Source of the DNA: CAMBRQ01 sp945870325
Lineage (GTDB): Bacteria; Bacillota; Clostridia; Lachnospirales; Lachnospiraceae
Assembly (NCBI RefSeq): GCF_050313795.1
Contig: NZ_JBNPMC010000002.1
Span: 98,548-162,547 of the forward strand
DNA length: 64,000 nucleotides
Reading direction: 5' to 3'
In this document: positions 45,093 through 53,960 of the stretch, piece by piece
Position numbering within the stretch: position 1 is the first letter of the stretch
Layout of the letters: the number at the start of each line of letters is the position of its first letter
The notes under the pieces: model-generated
The model's database searches: none
What the model was told of the DNA's origin: nothing
What the model saw: only the letters and a program-made list of their open reading frames with translations
Program-made: the position numbers and the translations under genes

Positions 45093-45713
45093 ATGGATGG
45101 TTTAATATTAGCTGGAGGAAAAAGCACCCGGATGGGTGGACGGCATAAGGGGAACCTTGTGTATCAGGATTCCACATTTATGGAGGAGATTATCCGGGAG
45201 TTCCATAAAGAAACAGATAGCATCTGGATCTCTTATGGTCAGGATATTCACAAGGAATATGCCGGATGCCGGATTGTAATGGATGAATATCCTGATTGTG
45301 GTTCCATCGGGGGAATTCATGCTGGATTATGCCAGTGCCGGAGTGAATGGGTAATGGTAGCGGCATGTGATATGCCGTTTCTTAAGATAGAATTGTATCA
45401 TTTCTTAAGAGAGGCATTGAGACAATCTGATAATGAAGCGAGGGAGACTGTAAATAGTTATGCGGGAGTTGTACCAGTAACGGATGGCAGAATACATCCG
45501 TTAGCGGCGATCTACAGGAAGAATATGGCGGAAACTTTAGAAGAGCAGATACGGAATCGGAACTATCGCATGACAGAAGCCCTGAAGAGACAGGAGATTC
45601 TGTACATCGATGTATCGGAGAATCAAAGGATACGGCGAATGCTCCAGAATATTAATACCATATCGGAATATGAGCAATTGGAGTGTCAGAAGGAGGAGAG
45701 GGAAGAATGTTAA
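45093..45713 (+). CDS. mobA: Molybdenum cofactor guanylyltransferase MobA
   Basis: A 206-residue MobA-type nucleotidyltransferase that attaches GMP to molybdopterin-Mo. Motifs are the opening LILAGGKSTRMGGRHKGNL, SIGGIHAGLCQ and ACDMPFLKIELYHFL. It starts after AGGAGTTAGAATATAG. Its last seven bases overlap the start of moeA, and mobB follows, so these form a Moco-finishing operon. Confidence 0.93.
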   Translation: MDGLILAGGKSTRMGGRHKGNLVYQDSTFMEEIIREFHKETDSIWISYGQDIHKEYAGCRIVMDEYPDCGSIGGIHAGLCQCRSEWVMVAACDMPFLKIELYHFLREALRQSDNEARETVNSYAGVVPVTDGRIHPLAAIYRKNMAETLEEQIRNRNYRMTEALKRQEILYIDVSENQRIRRMLQNINTISEYEQLECQKEEREEC

Positions 45714-46906
45714 CGTTACAAGATGCGACGAAGTTATTGTTGGACAGAGTAAAGAGGATTACAGAGATAGAAGAAGTCTCCCTGTGGGATGCACGAAAAA
45801 GGGTGCTTGCTGAAGATATCATTGCGCAGAGAAATCAGCCGCCGTTTCCAAGGTCGCCATTGGACGGCTATGCGGTCAGAAGTGTGGATATCAAAGGAGC
45901 AGATGAGAACTATCCGGTCCGGCTTCAGGTGATTGATGAAGTGACTGCCGGACATATGACGAGGAAACAGGTTGAGGCAGGGCAGGCGGTACGTATTATG
46001 ACCGGAGCGCCAATTCCGGAAGGGGCGGACTGTGTCGTTGGACAGGAAGATACGGACTATGGGGAGGAGACAGTCTCCGTATGTATCAATCTGAAACCGT
46101 ATGAGAATTATTGCTTTGAAGGGGAGGACTATAAGAAGGGTGCTTTATTGCTTAAGAAAGGAATCGTGCTGGGTGCTGTGGAGATCGGAGTGCTTGCAAG
46201 CCTTGGATTAGAACGCGTATCTGTATATCGAAGACCTAAAGTGGCGCTTATCACAACCGGAGATGAAGTAGTACTGCCGGGAGAACCCTTGACAGACGGG
46301 AAAATCTATGATTCCAATCTGTATACGCTGGGAAGCCAGTTGTTTTCCTGGGGAATGGATATTGTGTGCAAAGAAAAAGCGGCAGATGTCCCGGAACAGG
46401 TTGCGAAAAGAATTGAAGAAGTGATAGGTGATGCGGATATTATCGTTACAACTGGCGGTGTCTCTGTCGGTAAGAAGGATATCATGCATGACGTGTTAAA
46501 ACTCCTTCCAAGTGAGAAGGTATTCTGGAAAGTGGCTATGAAGCCGGGGATGCCGACGCTATGCGGAGAGTATCAGGGAAAACTTCTGGTCTGTCTGTCT
46601 GGAAATCCTTATGGTGCAACAGCGAATATGGAACTGCTGGTACGTCCGGTGCTTGCCGAGATGGCAGGAAGAGAAGATCTTCGGTTACAGAGAGTACAGG
46701 CGATTGCGGAGAATGAATATCCGAAAGCAAGCAGGGTAGACAGATATGTCCGTGCACATTATGCGGATGGAAGAGTTAGGGTTGCGGATGGCTCTAATGA
46801 TTCGGGAATCTTAAGTTCTATGTGCGGATGTAATTGTCTGATTGAGATACCTGCGGGGACTCAGAGCGTAGATCAGGGAGATCAGGTGTGTGTAGTGCTG
46901 ATTTAA
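45707..46906 (+). CDS. moeA: Molybdopterin molybdenumtransferase MoeA
   Basis: A 399-residue MoeA, which inserts molybdate into adenylylated molybdopterin. Typical segments are PPFPRSPLDGYAVRS, VRIMTGAPIPEGADCVVGQEDT, LITTGDEVVLPGEPLTDGKIYDSN, IIVTTGGVSVGKKDIMHDVL, WKVAMKPGMP and CLSGNPYGAT. I start at 45707 after AAGGAGGAGAGGGAAGA, overlapping the mobA stop. In most genomes several MoeA paralogues exist, some tied to particular cofactors. Confidence 0.95.
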   Translation: MLTLQDATKLLLDRVKRITEIEEVSLWDARKRVLAEDIIAQRNQPPFPRSPLDGYAVRSVDIKGADENYPVRLQVIDEVTAGHMTRKQVEAGQAVRIMTGAPIPEGADCVVGQEDTDYGEETVSVCINLKPYENYCFEGEDYKKGALLLKKGIVLGAVEIGVLASLGLERVSVYRRPKVALITTGDEVVLPGEPLTDGKIYDSNLYTLGSQLFSWGMDIVCKEKAADVPEQVAKRIEEVIGDADIIVTTGGVSVGKKDIMHDVLKLLPSEKVFWKVAMKPGMPTLCGEYQGKLLVCLSGNPYGATANMELLVRPVLAEMAGREDLRLQRVQAIAENEYPKASRVDRYVRAHYADGRVRVADGSNDSGILSSMCGCNCLIEIPAGTQSVDQGDQVCVVLI

Positions 46907-47013
46907 TATGTGGATTCCTGAAGATAAGTATACTCAGGAACTTTGTGTAAAAGAACAAGAATCTTCATATGAAGTGATGAAGAAGTGACAGAGGAATGGA
47001 GGCAGAAGATTAC

Positions 47014-47535
47014 ATGAACATCGGGAAGAAGGAAAAGCAACAGAAAATTATCGTAGTATGTGGAGTGAAGGATTCTGGCAAAACTACACTTCTTGAAAGG
47101 CTGGTCAGAGAAGTATCCAAAAGAGGGCTAAAGGCTGCGGTGATTAAGCATGATGGACATGACTTCGCATGTGATATTTCCGGCACGGATAGTTACCGGT
47201 TGAAAGAGGCGGGGGCTTATGGAACAGCAGTATTTTCAAACCATCGCATCTTCGTGCATAAAGAAGGAACGAAAGAACGGGAAGAGGAGTTGATTCTGAT
47301 GTTCCCGGAGGCTGATATTATATTCATTGAAGGATTGAAAGACAGCAGGTATCCGAAGATTGAAGTGATCCGGGAAGGGATATCGGAGAGACCGGCATCG
47401 AATCCAGAGGGAAGATTCTTGATCGTGACGGATCGGAGAGCAGAGGAGTATACGGAGAGAGTTGTTGGGTTTGAGGAGATTGATGTGATGGTGGAGTTGA
47501 TTTTATCTGGCAAGTCGTTGCGAAAATTGTCGTGA
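47014..47535 (+). CDS. mobB: Molybdopterin-guanine dinucleotide biosynthesis adaptor MobB
   Basis: A 173-residue P-loop GTPase of the MobB family: VVCGVKDSGKTTLLERLV, AAVIKHDGHDFACDISGTDSYRLKEAGA, DIIFIEGLKDSRYPKIEVIR. MobB binds MobA and aids delivery of the dinucleotide cofactor. I prefer 47014 (GGAGG ten bases upstream) over an ATG at 46996, whose AGAGG is too close. A small TTCCTGA/TCAGGAA hairpin lies in the gap after moeA (46914-46939). Confidence 0.9.
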   Translation: MNIGKKEKQQKIIVVCGVKDSGKTTLLERLVREVSKRGLKAAVIKHDGHDFACDISGTDSYRLKEAGAYGTAVFSNHRIFVHKEGTKEREEELILMFPEADIIFIEGLKDSRYPKIEVIREGISERPASNPEGRFLIVTDRRAEEYTERVVGFEEIDVMVELILSGKSLRKLS

Positions 47536-47620
47536 AGTTTTCGATTAGAATTGTCCTTGCGCTCTGCCTGCAAAAAAACTATAATGGTAACATAGTTTTG
47601 GAGTGGAGGTAATTGCGGTT

Positions 47621-48022
47621 ATGAGATCTACCGTATTATGTTATAACTTAAAAGGTACGAAGAAAGGAAAGAAGATAGGCATGATCTTCGGTTTTCTTGG
47701 ATATAAAGTACGCCATGTGGAACCATCAGAGTATCTGATACCCATCGGGATTATGGCGGGGATTGACAAGACCGAATCGAATGTGGGAGAATACGAAGGC
47801 GCGGCATTCACAGAAGAGATGCTTGTGATGAATGCAGAGACGGAAGAGATACTGGATAAGGCACTATTTCTGATGAGGAAGGAGAAGGTGCAGGTGGGAT
47901 TAAAAGCGATGATAACACCGACCAACAGCACCTGGACTTCACTGGCACTTCATGATGAGATATTAGAAGAACACAAGTACATGAGTGAAAAGAACAAAAA
48001 GGAAGATAAGGAAAGGAAATAA
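47621..48022 (+). CDS. DUF3783 protein
   Basis: A 133-residue protein of the DUF3783 family, unknown function. It opens MRSTVLCYNLKGTKKGKKIGMIFGFLGYKVRHVEPSEY, and the conserved C-terminal part reads VGLKAMITPTNSTWTSLALHDEILEEHKYM. Start at 47621 follows GGAGGTAATTGCGGTT. It lies between mobB and pcrA with only five bases to pcrA, so it may be read with pcrA. Confidence 0.8.
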   Translation: MRSTVLCYNLKGTKKGKKIGMIFGFLGYKVRHVEPSEYLIPIGIMAGIDKTESNVGEYEGAAFTEEMLVMNAETEEILDKALFLMRKEKVQVGLKAMITPTNSTWTSLALHDEILEEHKYMSEKNKKEDKERK

Positions 48023-48027
48023 GAAGA

Positions 48028-50268
48028 TTGAGCATATACGATACGTTAAATGAACAACAGAAGGAAGCGGTGCTTCATACGGAGGGACCGCTTCTGATTC
48101 TTGCAGGGGCAGGATCAGGCAAGACAAGAGTATTGACTCACAGAATTGCCTATCTGATCGAAGAAGTGGGAATCAATCCGTGGAATATCCTGGCGATTAC
48201 ATTTACCAATAAGGCAGCAGGCGAGATGCGGGAACGTGTGGACAAGTTGGTTGGATTTGGCTCAGAGAGTATCTGGGTGAGCACATTTCACTCCACCTGT
48301 GTCAGAATCTTAAGAAGACATATTGATTTGCTGGGGTATGATAATAATTTTACAATCTATGACAGTGATGACCAGAAGACGCTGATGAAGGATGTATGTA
48401 AATTATTACAGGTTGATACGAAGATATTTAAGGAGAGATCGCTTTTAAGCGCAATTTCCCATGCGAAGGATGAACTTGTCACACCGGAAGAATTCCGGCT
48501 TCGGGCAGAGGGAGATTATAGTAAGAAGAGAATCGCAGAGGTATATGAGGAATATGAAAAGCAGTTGAAAGCCAACAATGCTTTGGACTTTGATGACCTT
48601 CTGGTGAAAACGGTACAGTTGTTCCAGACGCAGGCAGATGTGCTGGAATATTATCAGGAGCGTTTCCGTTATATTATGGTGGATGAGTATCAGGATACGA
48701 ACACTGTGCAGTTCGAGTTGATTCGGCTGCTGTCATCTAAGTACCGTAATCTCTGCGTGGTAGGTGATGATGACCAGTCCATCTACAAATTCCGCGGAGC
48801 CAATATTAAGAATATCCTGAATTTTGAGCAGGTATTCGAGGATGCGAAGGTGATCAAACTGGAGCAGAATTACCGTTCTACCAGTAATATCCTGAATGCC
48901 GCCAATGCGGTGATTCGCAACAATATCGGAAGAAAAGACAAGACACTCTGGACGGCGAATGGAGACGGAAATAAACTGGAATTCCGGCAGTTTGATTCTG
49001 CATATGATGAAGCGGAGTATATCGTAGATGATATCCGCCAGCATGTGAATCAGGGAGAGTGTACATATAATGACAATGCGATTCTGTATCGGACCAACGC
49101 ACAGTCACGTATGTTTGAGGAGAAATTCGTAACGGCGAATATTCCATATAAGATTGTGGGCGGTATCAACTTCTATGCCAGACGAGAGATCAAAGATCTG
49201 CTGTGTTATCTGAAAACGGTGGATAATGGGCGTGATGATCTTGCAGTACGCAGAATCGTCAATGTACCGAAGAGAGGAATCGGGCTTACGAGTATTAACC
49301 GTGTCCAGGAGTATGCAGCGCAGCATGAGATAGGATTCTATGAAGCATTGCAGGCGGTGGATCTGATCCCGAATATCGGAAGGGGAGCATCCAGATTAGA
49401 ATCTTTTGTAGCGCTGATTGAGCATTTTAAAATGGATGCGGCAGAGGTAAGCCTCTCGGATCTGATGCAGGAGATTATCGAAGAGACAGGATATATTGAG
49501 AGCCTGAAAGAAGAAGATAGTGAAGAGGCGGAAGCGAGAATTGAGAATATTGATGAGTTGATCAGTAAGATTGTAGCCTATGAAGAGACCTGTGAAGAGA
49601 TGAATGAGCCAGCCTCTTTAAGTGGATTCCTGGAGGAGGTCGCTCTGGTGGCAGATATCGATAGTCTGGATGAAAGCAATGATTATGTGGTATTAATGAC
49701 ATTGCATAGTGCGAAGGGACTGGAATTCCCGCATGTATATCTGGTTGGGATGGAAGATGGAATCTTCCCAAGTTATATGACGATTACTTCGGATGACCCG
49801 GAAGAAGTGGAAGAGGAGAGAAGGCTCTGTTATGTGGGGATTACCAGGGCAGAGAAGGAACTTACTCTGACTTGCGCGAAACGTCGGATGATTCGGGGAG
49901 AGACACAGTATAACAAGATGTCACGTTTCTTAAAAGAGATCCCGATGGAACTGTTGTCTACAGGAGCAGTATTTTCTAAGATTAGTGAAGAGAAAGAAAC
50001 GGCTCCAAGGCAGACTGCTTATCAACAGGCGAAGCAGGCTTTCAAGACAAAAGCATTCGCGACACCGAAACCGGTAAGACAGTTTGGGACACCTGGCGGA
50101 GATGGACCTGGATATACGGTTGGCGACAGGGTGCGTCATGTGAAGTTCGGAGAAGGTACGGTAACTGCAATGACGGAGGGCGGACGAGATTATGAGGTTA
50201 CGGTAGATTTTGACGGTCCGGGAACTAAGAAAATGTTCGCGACATTTGCCAGATTACAGAAGATATAG
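48028..50268 (+). CDS. pcrA: ATP-dependent DNA helicase PcrA/UvrD
   Basis: A 746-residue superfamily 1A 3'-5' helicase for repair and plasmid replication. The start is TTG (SIYDTLNEQQKEAVLHTEGP follows) after GAAAGGAAATAAGAAG. Motifs are ILAGAGSGKTRVLTHRIAYL (Walker A), FTNKAAGEMRERV, VDEYQDTNTVQFELI, GDDDQSIYKFRGA, LEQNYRSTSNIL, LMTLHSAKGLEFPHVYLVGMEDGIFP and YVGITRAEKEL. The C-terminal Tudor-like tail is GDRVRHVKFGEGTV. Confidence 0.96.
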   Translation: MSIYDTLNEQQKEAVLHTEGPLLILAGAGSGKTRVLTHRIAYLIEEVGINPWNILAITFTNKAAGEMRERVDKLVGFGSESIWVSTFHSTCVRILRRHIDLLGYDNNFTIYDSDDQKTLMKDVCKLLQVDTKIFKERSLLSAISHAKDELVTPEEFRLRAEGDYSKKRIAEVYEEYEKQLKANNALDFDDLLVKTVQLFQTQADVLEYYQERFRYIMVDEYQDTNTVQFELIRLLSSKYRNLCVVGDDDQSIYKFRGANIKNILNFEQVFEDAKVIKLEQNYRSTSNILNAANAVIRNNIGRKDKTLWTANGDGNKLEFRQFDSAYDEAEYIVDDIRQHVNQGECTYNDNAILYRTNAQSRMFEEKFVTANIPYKIVGGINFYARREIKDLLCYLKTVDNGRDDLAVRRIVNVPKRGIGLTSINRVQEYAAQHEIGFYEALQAVDLIPNIGRGASRLESFVALIEHFKMDAAEVSLSDLMQEIIEETGYIESLKEEDSEEAEARIENIDELISKIVAYEETCEEMNEPASLSGFLEEVALVADIDSLDESNDYVVLMTLHSAKGLEFPHVYLVGMEDGIFPSYMTITSDDPEEVEEERRLCYVGITRAEKELTLTCAKRRMIRGETQYNKMSRFLKEIPMELLSTGAVFSKISEEKETAPRQTAYQQAKQAFKTKAFATPKPVRQFGTPGGDGPGYTVGDRVRHVKFGEGTVTAMTEGGRDYEVTVDFDGPGTKKMFATFARLQKI

Positions 50269-50381
50269 GCGGATAAATTTTGCATATTTTAAGATAAATG
50301 TGTAGTAATCTCAAAATGATAGTGTTATAATAAGGTCAATAGTTGAACTTGCTATAAAAGCTTGAGAAAGGACGTGAGAGC

Positions 50382-50624
50382 ATGAATAAAGTAGAAGATA
50401 TTATTGCAGCAACAAAGTTAAGCGAGTTAATGAGCAAGAAGGAAGAGGATAAGACAAGTAAGACTGTTCTGTGGGTACTTGCTATTATCGGAGCTGTTGC
50501 AGCTGTTGCAGCAATTGCTTACGCTGTATATTGTTTCTTTACACCGGATTATCTGGAAGACTTTGAAGAAGATTTTGAAGATGATTTCGATGATGACTTC
50601 TTCAATGAAGATGATCAGGTATAG
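50382..50624 (+). CDS. Small membrane protein with acidic tail, unknown
   Basis: An 80-residue protein: a basic N-terminal segment, one hydrophobic helix (about 28-53, VLWVLAIIGAVAAVAAIAYAVYCFF) and a highly acidic C-terminal tail of Asp, Glu and Phe repeated as (D/E)DFEEDFEDDFDDDFF. This is a single-pass anchor presenting an anionic tail, perhaps outside the cell. The start is preceded by GAAAGGACGTGAGAGC. No family recognised. Confidence 0.75.
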   Translation: MNKVEDIIAATKLSELMSKKEEDKTSKTVLWVLAIIGAVAAVAAIAYAVYCFFTPDYLEDFEEDFEDDFDDDFFNEDDQV

Positions 50625-50690
50625 GTGTTGGCAGCATAGTTGGATATGCGGCTTCGCGTATGAGGGAATACGCGGTTGAATACGGAATAG

Positions 50691-50746
50691 AAAAAGCAGG
50701 TTGGAAGCCTATCTGATGTAGGAAAAGGCATCTTACCTGCTTTTTT
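50691..50746 (+). terminator. Terminator hairpin after the acidic-tail protein gene
   Basis: AAAAAGCAGGT (50691-50701) pairs with ACCTGCTTTTTT (50735-50746), with a 33-base loop. It precedes copy 3 of the dispersed repeat, as terminator-like hairpins precede copies 1 and 2. Confidence 0.75.
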
Positions 50747-50765
50747 GGTAGTATGTTTTTGGATT

Positions 50766-50808
50766 CCAAAGTATCTGAAGGGAGTTGCCGGTGGCAGGTC
50801 CTGTAGGT
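50766..50808 (+). repeat. Dispersed hairpin repeat, copy 3 (upstream of the NYN gene)
   Basis: CCAAAGTATCTGAAGGGAGT then TGCCGGTGGCAGGTCCTG and TAGGT. It is the closest match to copy 1 across its whole length and again sits just after a terminator and before a gene start. Confidence 0.7.
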
Positions 50809-50851
50809 AGTTTGGGTTTTGATGAATAGAGAAAATAGAAGGGATAGGAAG

Positions 50852-51781
50852 ATGGACGAACAGTGTTATGCGTTATTGATTGATGCGGATAATGTATCTG
50901 CAAAGTATATAAAACCCATACTAACGGAGTTATCCAAGTATGGAGTTATCACATATAAGAGAATCTATGGAGACTGGACAAGTACTCAGCATTCCAGTTG
51001 GAAAGATGAACTGCTGACGAATTCAATTACACCAATCCAGCAGTTTAGTTATACACAAGGAAAGAATGCGACGGATTCAGCGATGATCATAGATGCGATG
51101 GATATCCTGTATGGCAACGATGTGGATGGATTCTGTATCGTGTCCAGTGACAGTGATTTTACCCGATTGGTAAGCAGGATTCGAGAGAGTGGGAAGATGG
51201 TCATTGGCATGGGAGAGAATAAGACGCCAGAACCATTCCGAAAAGCGTGTGATAAATTCACGATTCTTGAGAACCTGTTGAATGAGCAGGATCCGGGAAG
51301 AACCAAGAATGAAGAATCCCGCGATAAGTTAAGTAAAGAGAAGATTGAAGATGCGATTATTAAGATGGTGATTGAGAATCAGGACAGCAATAAGGCGACA
51401 GGGCTTGGAGAAGTGGGAAGCCGCCTGGTCAGCCTGTATCCTGATTTCGATGTTCGAAGTTATGGATATAATATGCTGTCGAAATTCCTGGAGGAATTTT
51501 CAAGAATTCAGTTGGTGAAACATGGCAATATCGTGTCGGTTGCGCTGAAAGAAGACTGGGGAATGAAAGAAGATATCGACAGGTATGTGCTTTATCTGGT
51601 GAAGAAAGCGGGAAGGCACGGAGTGGAACTTAGTACTTTGGGAAATAAGGTTTATGAGAAATATAAGGATTTTAAGATTAGTGATTATGGATATGCTCAG
51701 TTTAATCAGTATGTGAAAAGTATTGAGGAGATAGAAGTTGAGCAGGATGGGACGATATTGAAGGCGAGATGCCGGAATTAG
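50852..51781 (+). CDS. NYN-domain nuclease-like protein with C-terminal OST-HTH/LOTUS-type repeats
   Basis: A 309-residue protein. The N-terminal NYN (PIN-like) domain has LLIDADNVSAKYI, TYKRIYGDWTS, ATDSAMIIDAMDILY and FCIVSSDSDFTRLVSRIRESG, keeping the acidic residues expected for metal-dependent RNase activity. Two repeats of about 70 residues follow (155-230 and 240-309), with parallel lines GSRLVSLYPDFDVRSYGYNMLSKFLEEF and GNKVYEKYKDFKISDYGYAQFNQYVKSI, typical of OST-HTH RNA-binding domains. I start at 50852 after AGGGATAGGAAG. Bacterial members are little studied; a role in RNA decay or defence is possible. Confidence 0.85.
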   Translation: MDEQCYALLIDADNVSAKYIKPILTELSKYGVITYKRIYGDWTSTQHSSWKDELLTNSITPIQQFSYTQGKNATDSAMIIDAMDILYGNDVDGFCIVSSDSDFTRLVSRIRESGKMVIGMGENKTPEPFRKACDKFTILENLLNEQDPGRTKNEESRDKLSKEKIEDAIIKMVIENQDSNKATGLGEVGSRLVSLYPDFDVRSYGYNMLSKFLEEFSRIQLVKHGNIVSVALKEDWGMKEDIDRYVLYLVKKAGRHGVELSTLGNKVYEKYKDFKISDYGYAQFNQYVKSIEEIEVEQDGTILKARCRN

Positions 51782-51972
51782 GCATGAGAAAAGCCGATGT
51801 AGGAAACAGATGTGAAAAGCAGTATATTTAGAAGATAATAATATACCTTATCGGGCAAAGCCCGCCAGCCGAAGGCATGTATTACGGGATGCTCGAATGA
51901 GTATAAGAGTCTGGAGAAAGGAAAAGTATATATCTTAGTACCTAAAAGATAGTATACGAGGAAATAAACGGT

Positions 51973-53352
51973 ATGAAAAAGGGGAAGGTATACGAGGGAA
52001 TCATTGAGTCAGTGGATTTCCCGAATAAAGGAAAGGTATTCCTACCTGAAGAAGATAAATATGTAATTGTGAAAAATGGAGTCCCGGGGCAGAAAGTGCG
52101 TCTGTCAGTAAATAAGATCCGAAAGGGCAAGGCAGAGGGGAAATTGCTGGAGGTTCTGGAACCATCACCGCTAGAGACAGAACCGGCATGTCCTCATTTC
52201 GGACAGTGTGGGGGATGTGCTTACCAGAATCTGCCTTATGAAGAGCAGATTCGGATGAAAGAGCGTCAGATCAAGGCTATGATGGATGAGGCGGTTGACG
52301 GAGAGTATGTGTGGGAAGGTGTAAAGCCAAGCCCGGTGAAAAACGGATACCGGAATAAGATGGAATTTTCTTTTGGAGATGAATATAAGGATGGTCCACT
52401 GGCACTTGGGATGCATAAGCGTGGAAGTTTCCATGATATTGTGAATGTATCGGAATGCCGGATTGTAGATGAGGATTATCGAAAAGTGCTGTCATGCACT
52501 TTGGAATATGCCAAAGAGACAGGACTTTCATATTATCATAGAATGCGCCATAATGGATTCTTCCGCCACTTGTTGGTGAGAAAAGCAGTAAAGACGGGGG
52601 AGATATTGATTGATCTGGTGACAACGACGGAGTATGACTTTTCGGCAGATTTTCATGGAGAACAATGGACCAGGAGACTTCTGGCATTGGAACTTGACGG
52701 AAAGATAGCCGGAATACTGCATACACATAATGATAGTGTGGCAGATGTGGTGAAAGATGAAGGAACAGATATCCTGTATGGACAGGATTATTTCTATGAG
52801 GAACTTCTGGGGCTTCGGTTCAAGATTACGCCATTTTCTTTCTTCCAGACCAATTCTCTGGGAGCGGAAGTGTTGTATGAGACGGCAAGAGAGTATATTG
52901 GCGAGACGAAGGATAAGGTAATCTTCGACCTCTACAGCGGTACGGGAACCATTGCACAGATTCTGGCACCGGTTGCGAAGAAAGTCGTGGGCGTGGAGAT
53001 CGTGGAAGAGGCCGTGGAAGCAGCGAGAGAGAATGCCCAATTAAATGGGTTGTCGAATTGTACTTTCTGGTCAGGGGATGTGCTTAAAGTGATTGATGAA
53101 CTGGGCGAAGTGCCAGATCTGATCGTGCTGGATCCGCCGAGGGATGGGGTACATCCGAAGGCATTGGAGAAGATTACGAATTTTGGTGTGGAGAAGATGG
53201 TGTATATTGCTTGTAAGCCTACCAGCCTGGCAAGGGATCTGGAGATGCTGCAGGGGAGAGGGTATCGTGTGGAACGGATGGGGTGCGTGGATCTCTTTCC
53301 GGGGACGGTGCATGTCGAAACAGTCTGTCTGCTGACACAAAATCTTGCATAA
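51973..53352 (+). CDS. rlmD: 23S rRNA (uracil-C5)-methyltransferase, RlmD/RumA family
   Basis: A 459-residue SAM-dependent methyltransferase. It has an N-terminal TRAM domain (KGKVYEGIIESVDFPNKGKVFL), the Fe-S cysteines CPHFGQCGGC plus a later cysteine in SECRIVDED, the SAM-binding VIFDLYSGTGTIAQIL and the catalytic region LDPPRDGVHPKALEKI / YIACKPTSLARDL with the nucleophile cysteine. The motif has CKP where proteobacterial enzymes have CNP. The 190-base gap upstream contains small hairpins (CGGGCAAAGCCCG near 51855) and no gene. Confidence 0.9.
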   Translation: MKKGKVYEGIIESVDFPNKGKVFLPEEDKYVIVKNGVPGQKVRLSVNKIRKGKAEGKLLEVLEPSPLETEPACPHFGQCGGCAYQNLPYEEQIRMKERQIKAMMDEAVDGEYVWEGVKPSPVKNGYRNKMEFSFGDEYKDGPLALGMHKRGSFHDIVNVSECRIVDEDYRKVLSCTLEYAKETGLSYYHRMRHNGFFRHLLVRKAVKTGEILIDLVTTTEYDFSADFHGEQWTRRLLALELDGKIAGILHTHNDSVADVVKDEGTDILYGQDYFYEELLGLRFKITPFSFFQTNSLGAEVLYETAREYIGETKDKVIFDLYSGTGTIAQILAPVAKKVVGVEIVEEAVEAARENAQLNGLSNCTFWSGDVLKVIDELGEVPDLIVLDPPRDGVHPKALEKITNFGVEKMVYIACKPTSLARDLEMLQGRGYRVERMGCVDLFPGTVHVETVCLLTQNLA

Positions 53353-53552
53353 TAGATGCGAGAAAATATGTAAAAAGTACAAGATGTTGTGGTCTGTGGA
53401 AACATATAATTTGGCAAAACTAAGTGCAAAGAAGCCCGTAAATAAGGGAGATTTAGGGGGATGCGGTTTTGCAAAATTGTTAATACTGGCTATGTGGAGC
53501 AGTCGTTTGGCTGTCGAGAAAAGCCCGGTAAATCAAAGACTTCCGCAACTTT

Positions 53553-53615
53553 GGGGTAAAAATGGATGTGTGTTTCTGTTTCCGCAGAATGACAATGCGG
53601 AAACTGATTTACCCC
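53553..53615. repeat. Nested hairpin in the gene-free stretch after rlmD
   Basis: GGGGTAAA (53553-53560) pairs with TTTACCCC (53608-53615) around an inner 8-bp stem TTTCCGCA/TGCGGAAA (53579-53603). The 530-bp region from 53353 to 53887 has no credible gene: an open frame runs through it but lacks a ribosome binding site, crosses these hairpins and resembles nothing known. It marks the transition from housekeeping to accessory DNA. Confidence 0.5.
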
Positions 53616-53887
53616 AGGGGATAGAAATTTGGGAACGGGTGATATACATTTTGGCAAAAGGGATACTTTTTCGCAAAAGAGAAACAGTAAAAACGTATGA
53701 ATATGGTACTGTAAAACAAAACGCTGGAGCATGGAGATTTTCCATGTACCAGCGGTTTGCTGCTGACTCAGCCTATCGCAGCAGTGGCATACTGCCTGTG
53801 AGCTTGTTGACCTTTTTCTTAGGGCCTACTGGATAGATGCACTTGGATGTGGTATATTGTAAGCAATCAAAATAGTAGTGGTACGGC

Positions 53888-53959
53888 ATGGAGGAACAGC
53901 AGAATCCATTAATTTTGAGTGGGAGCAGCAAATTTAGAAGTCTGAAGGAGAAAATATAA
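53888..53959 (+). pseudogene. Truncated copy of the HTH gene at 55028
   Basis: The leader and first eight or so codons here (GTAAGCAATCAAAATAGTAG before the ATG, then MEEQQNPLI) match the intact gene at 55028 (MEEQQNSLT). After that the sequence changes to unrelated codons and stops after 23 residues. The homologous stretch is about 90 bases (53826-53912 versus 54969-55055). It is a broken duplicate upstream of the glycosyltransferase gene. Confidence 0.7.
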
Positions 53960-53960
53960 A

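Noticed and set aside
39149..48022. Selenocysteine codons (in-frame TGA) in the selenium-associated cluster
   Set aside because: All genes end at stops that fit their family lengths; no in-frame TGA followed by a plausible continuation and hairpin was found.
53345..53836. A 163-residue protein after rlmD
   Set aside because: It overlaps the rlmD stop, crosses nested hairpins and shows no protein-like composition.
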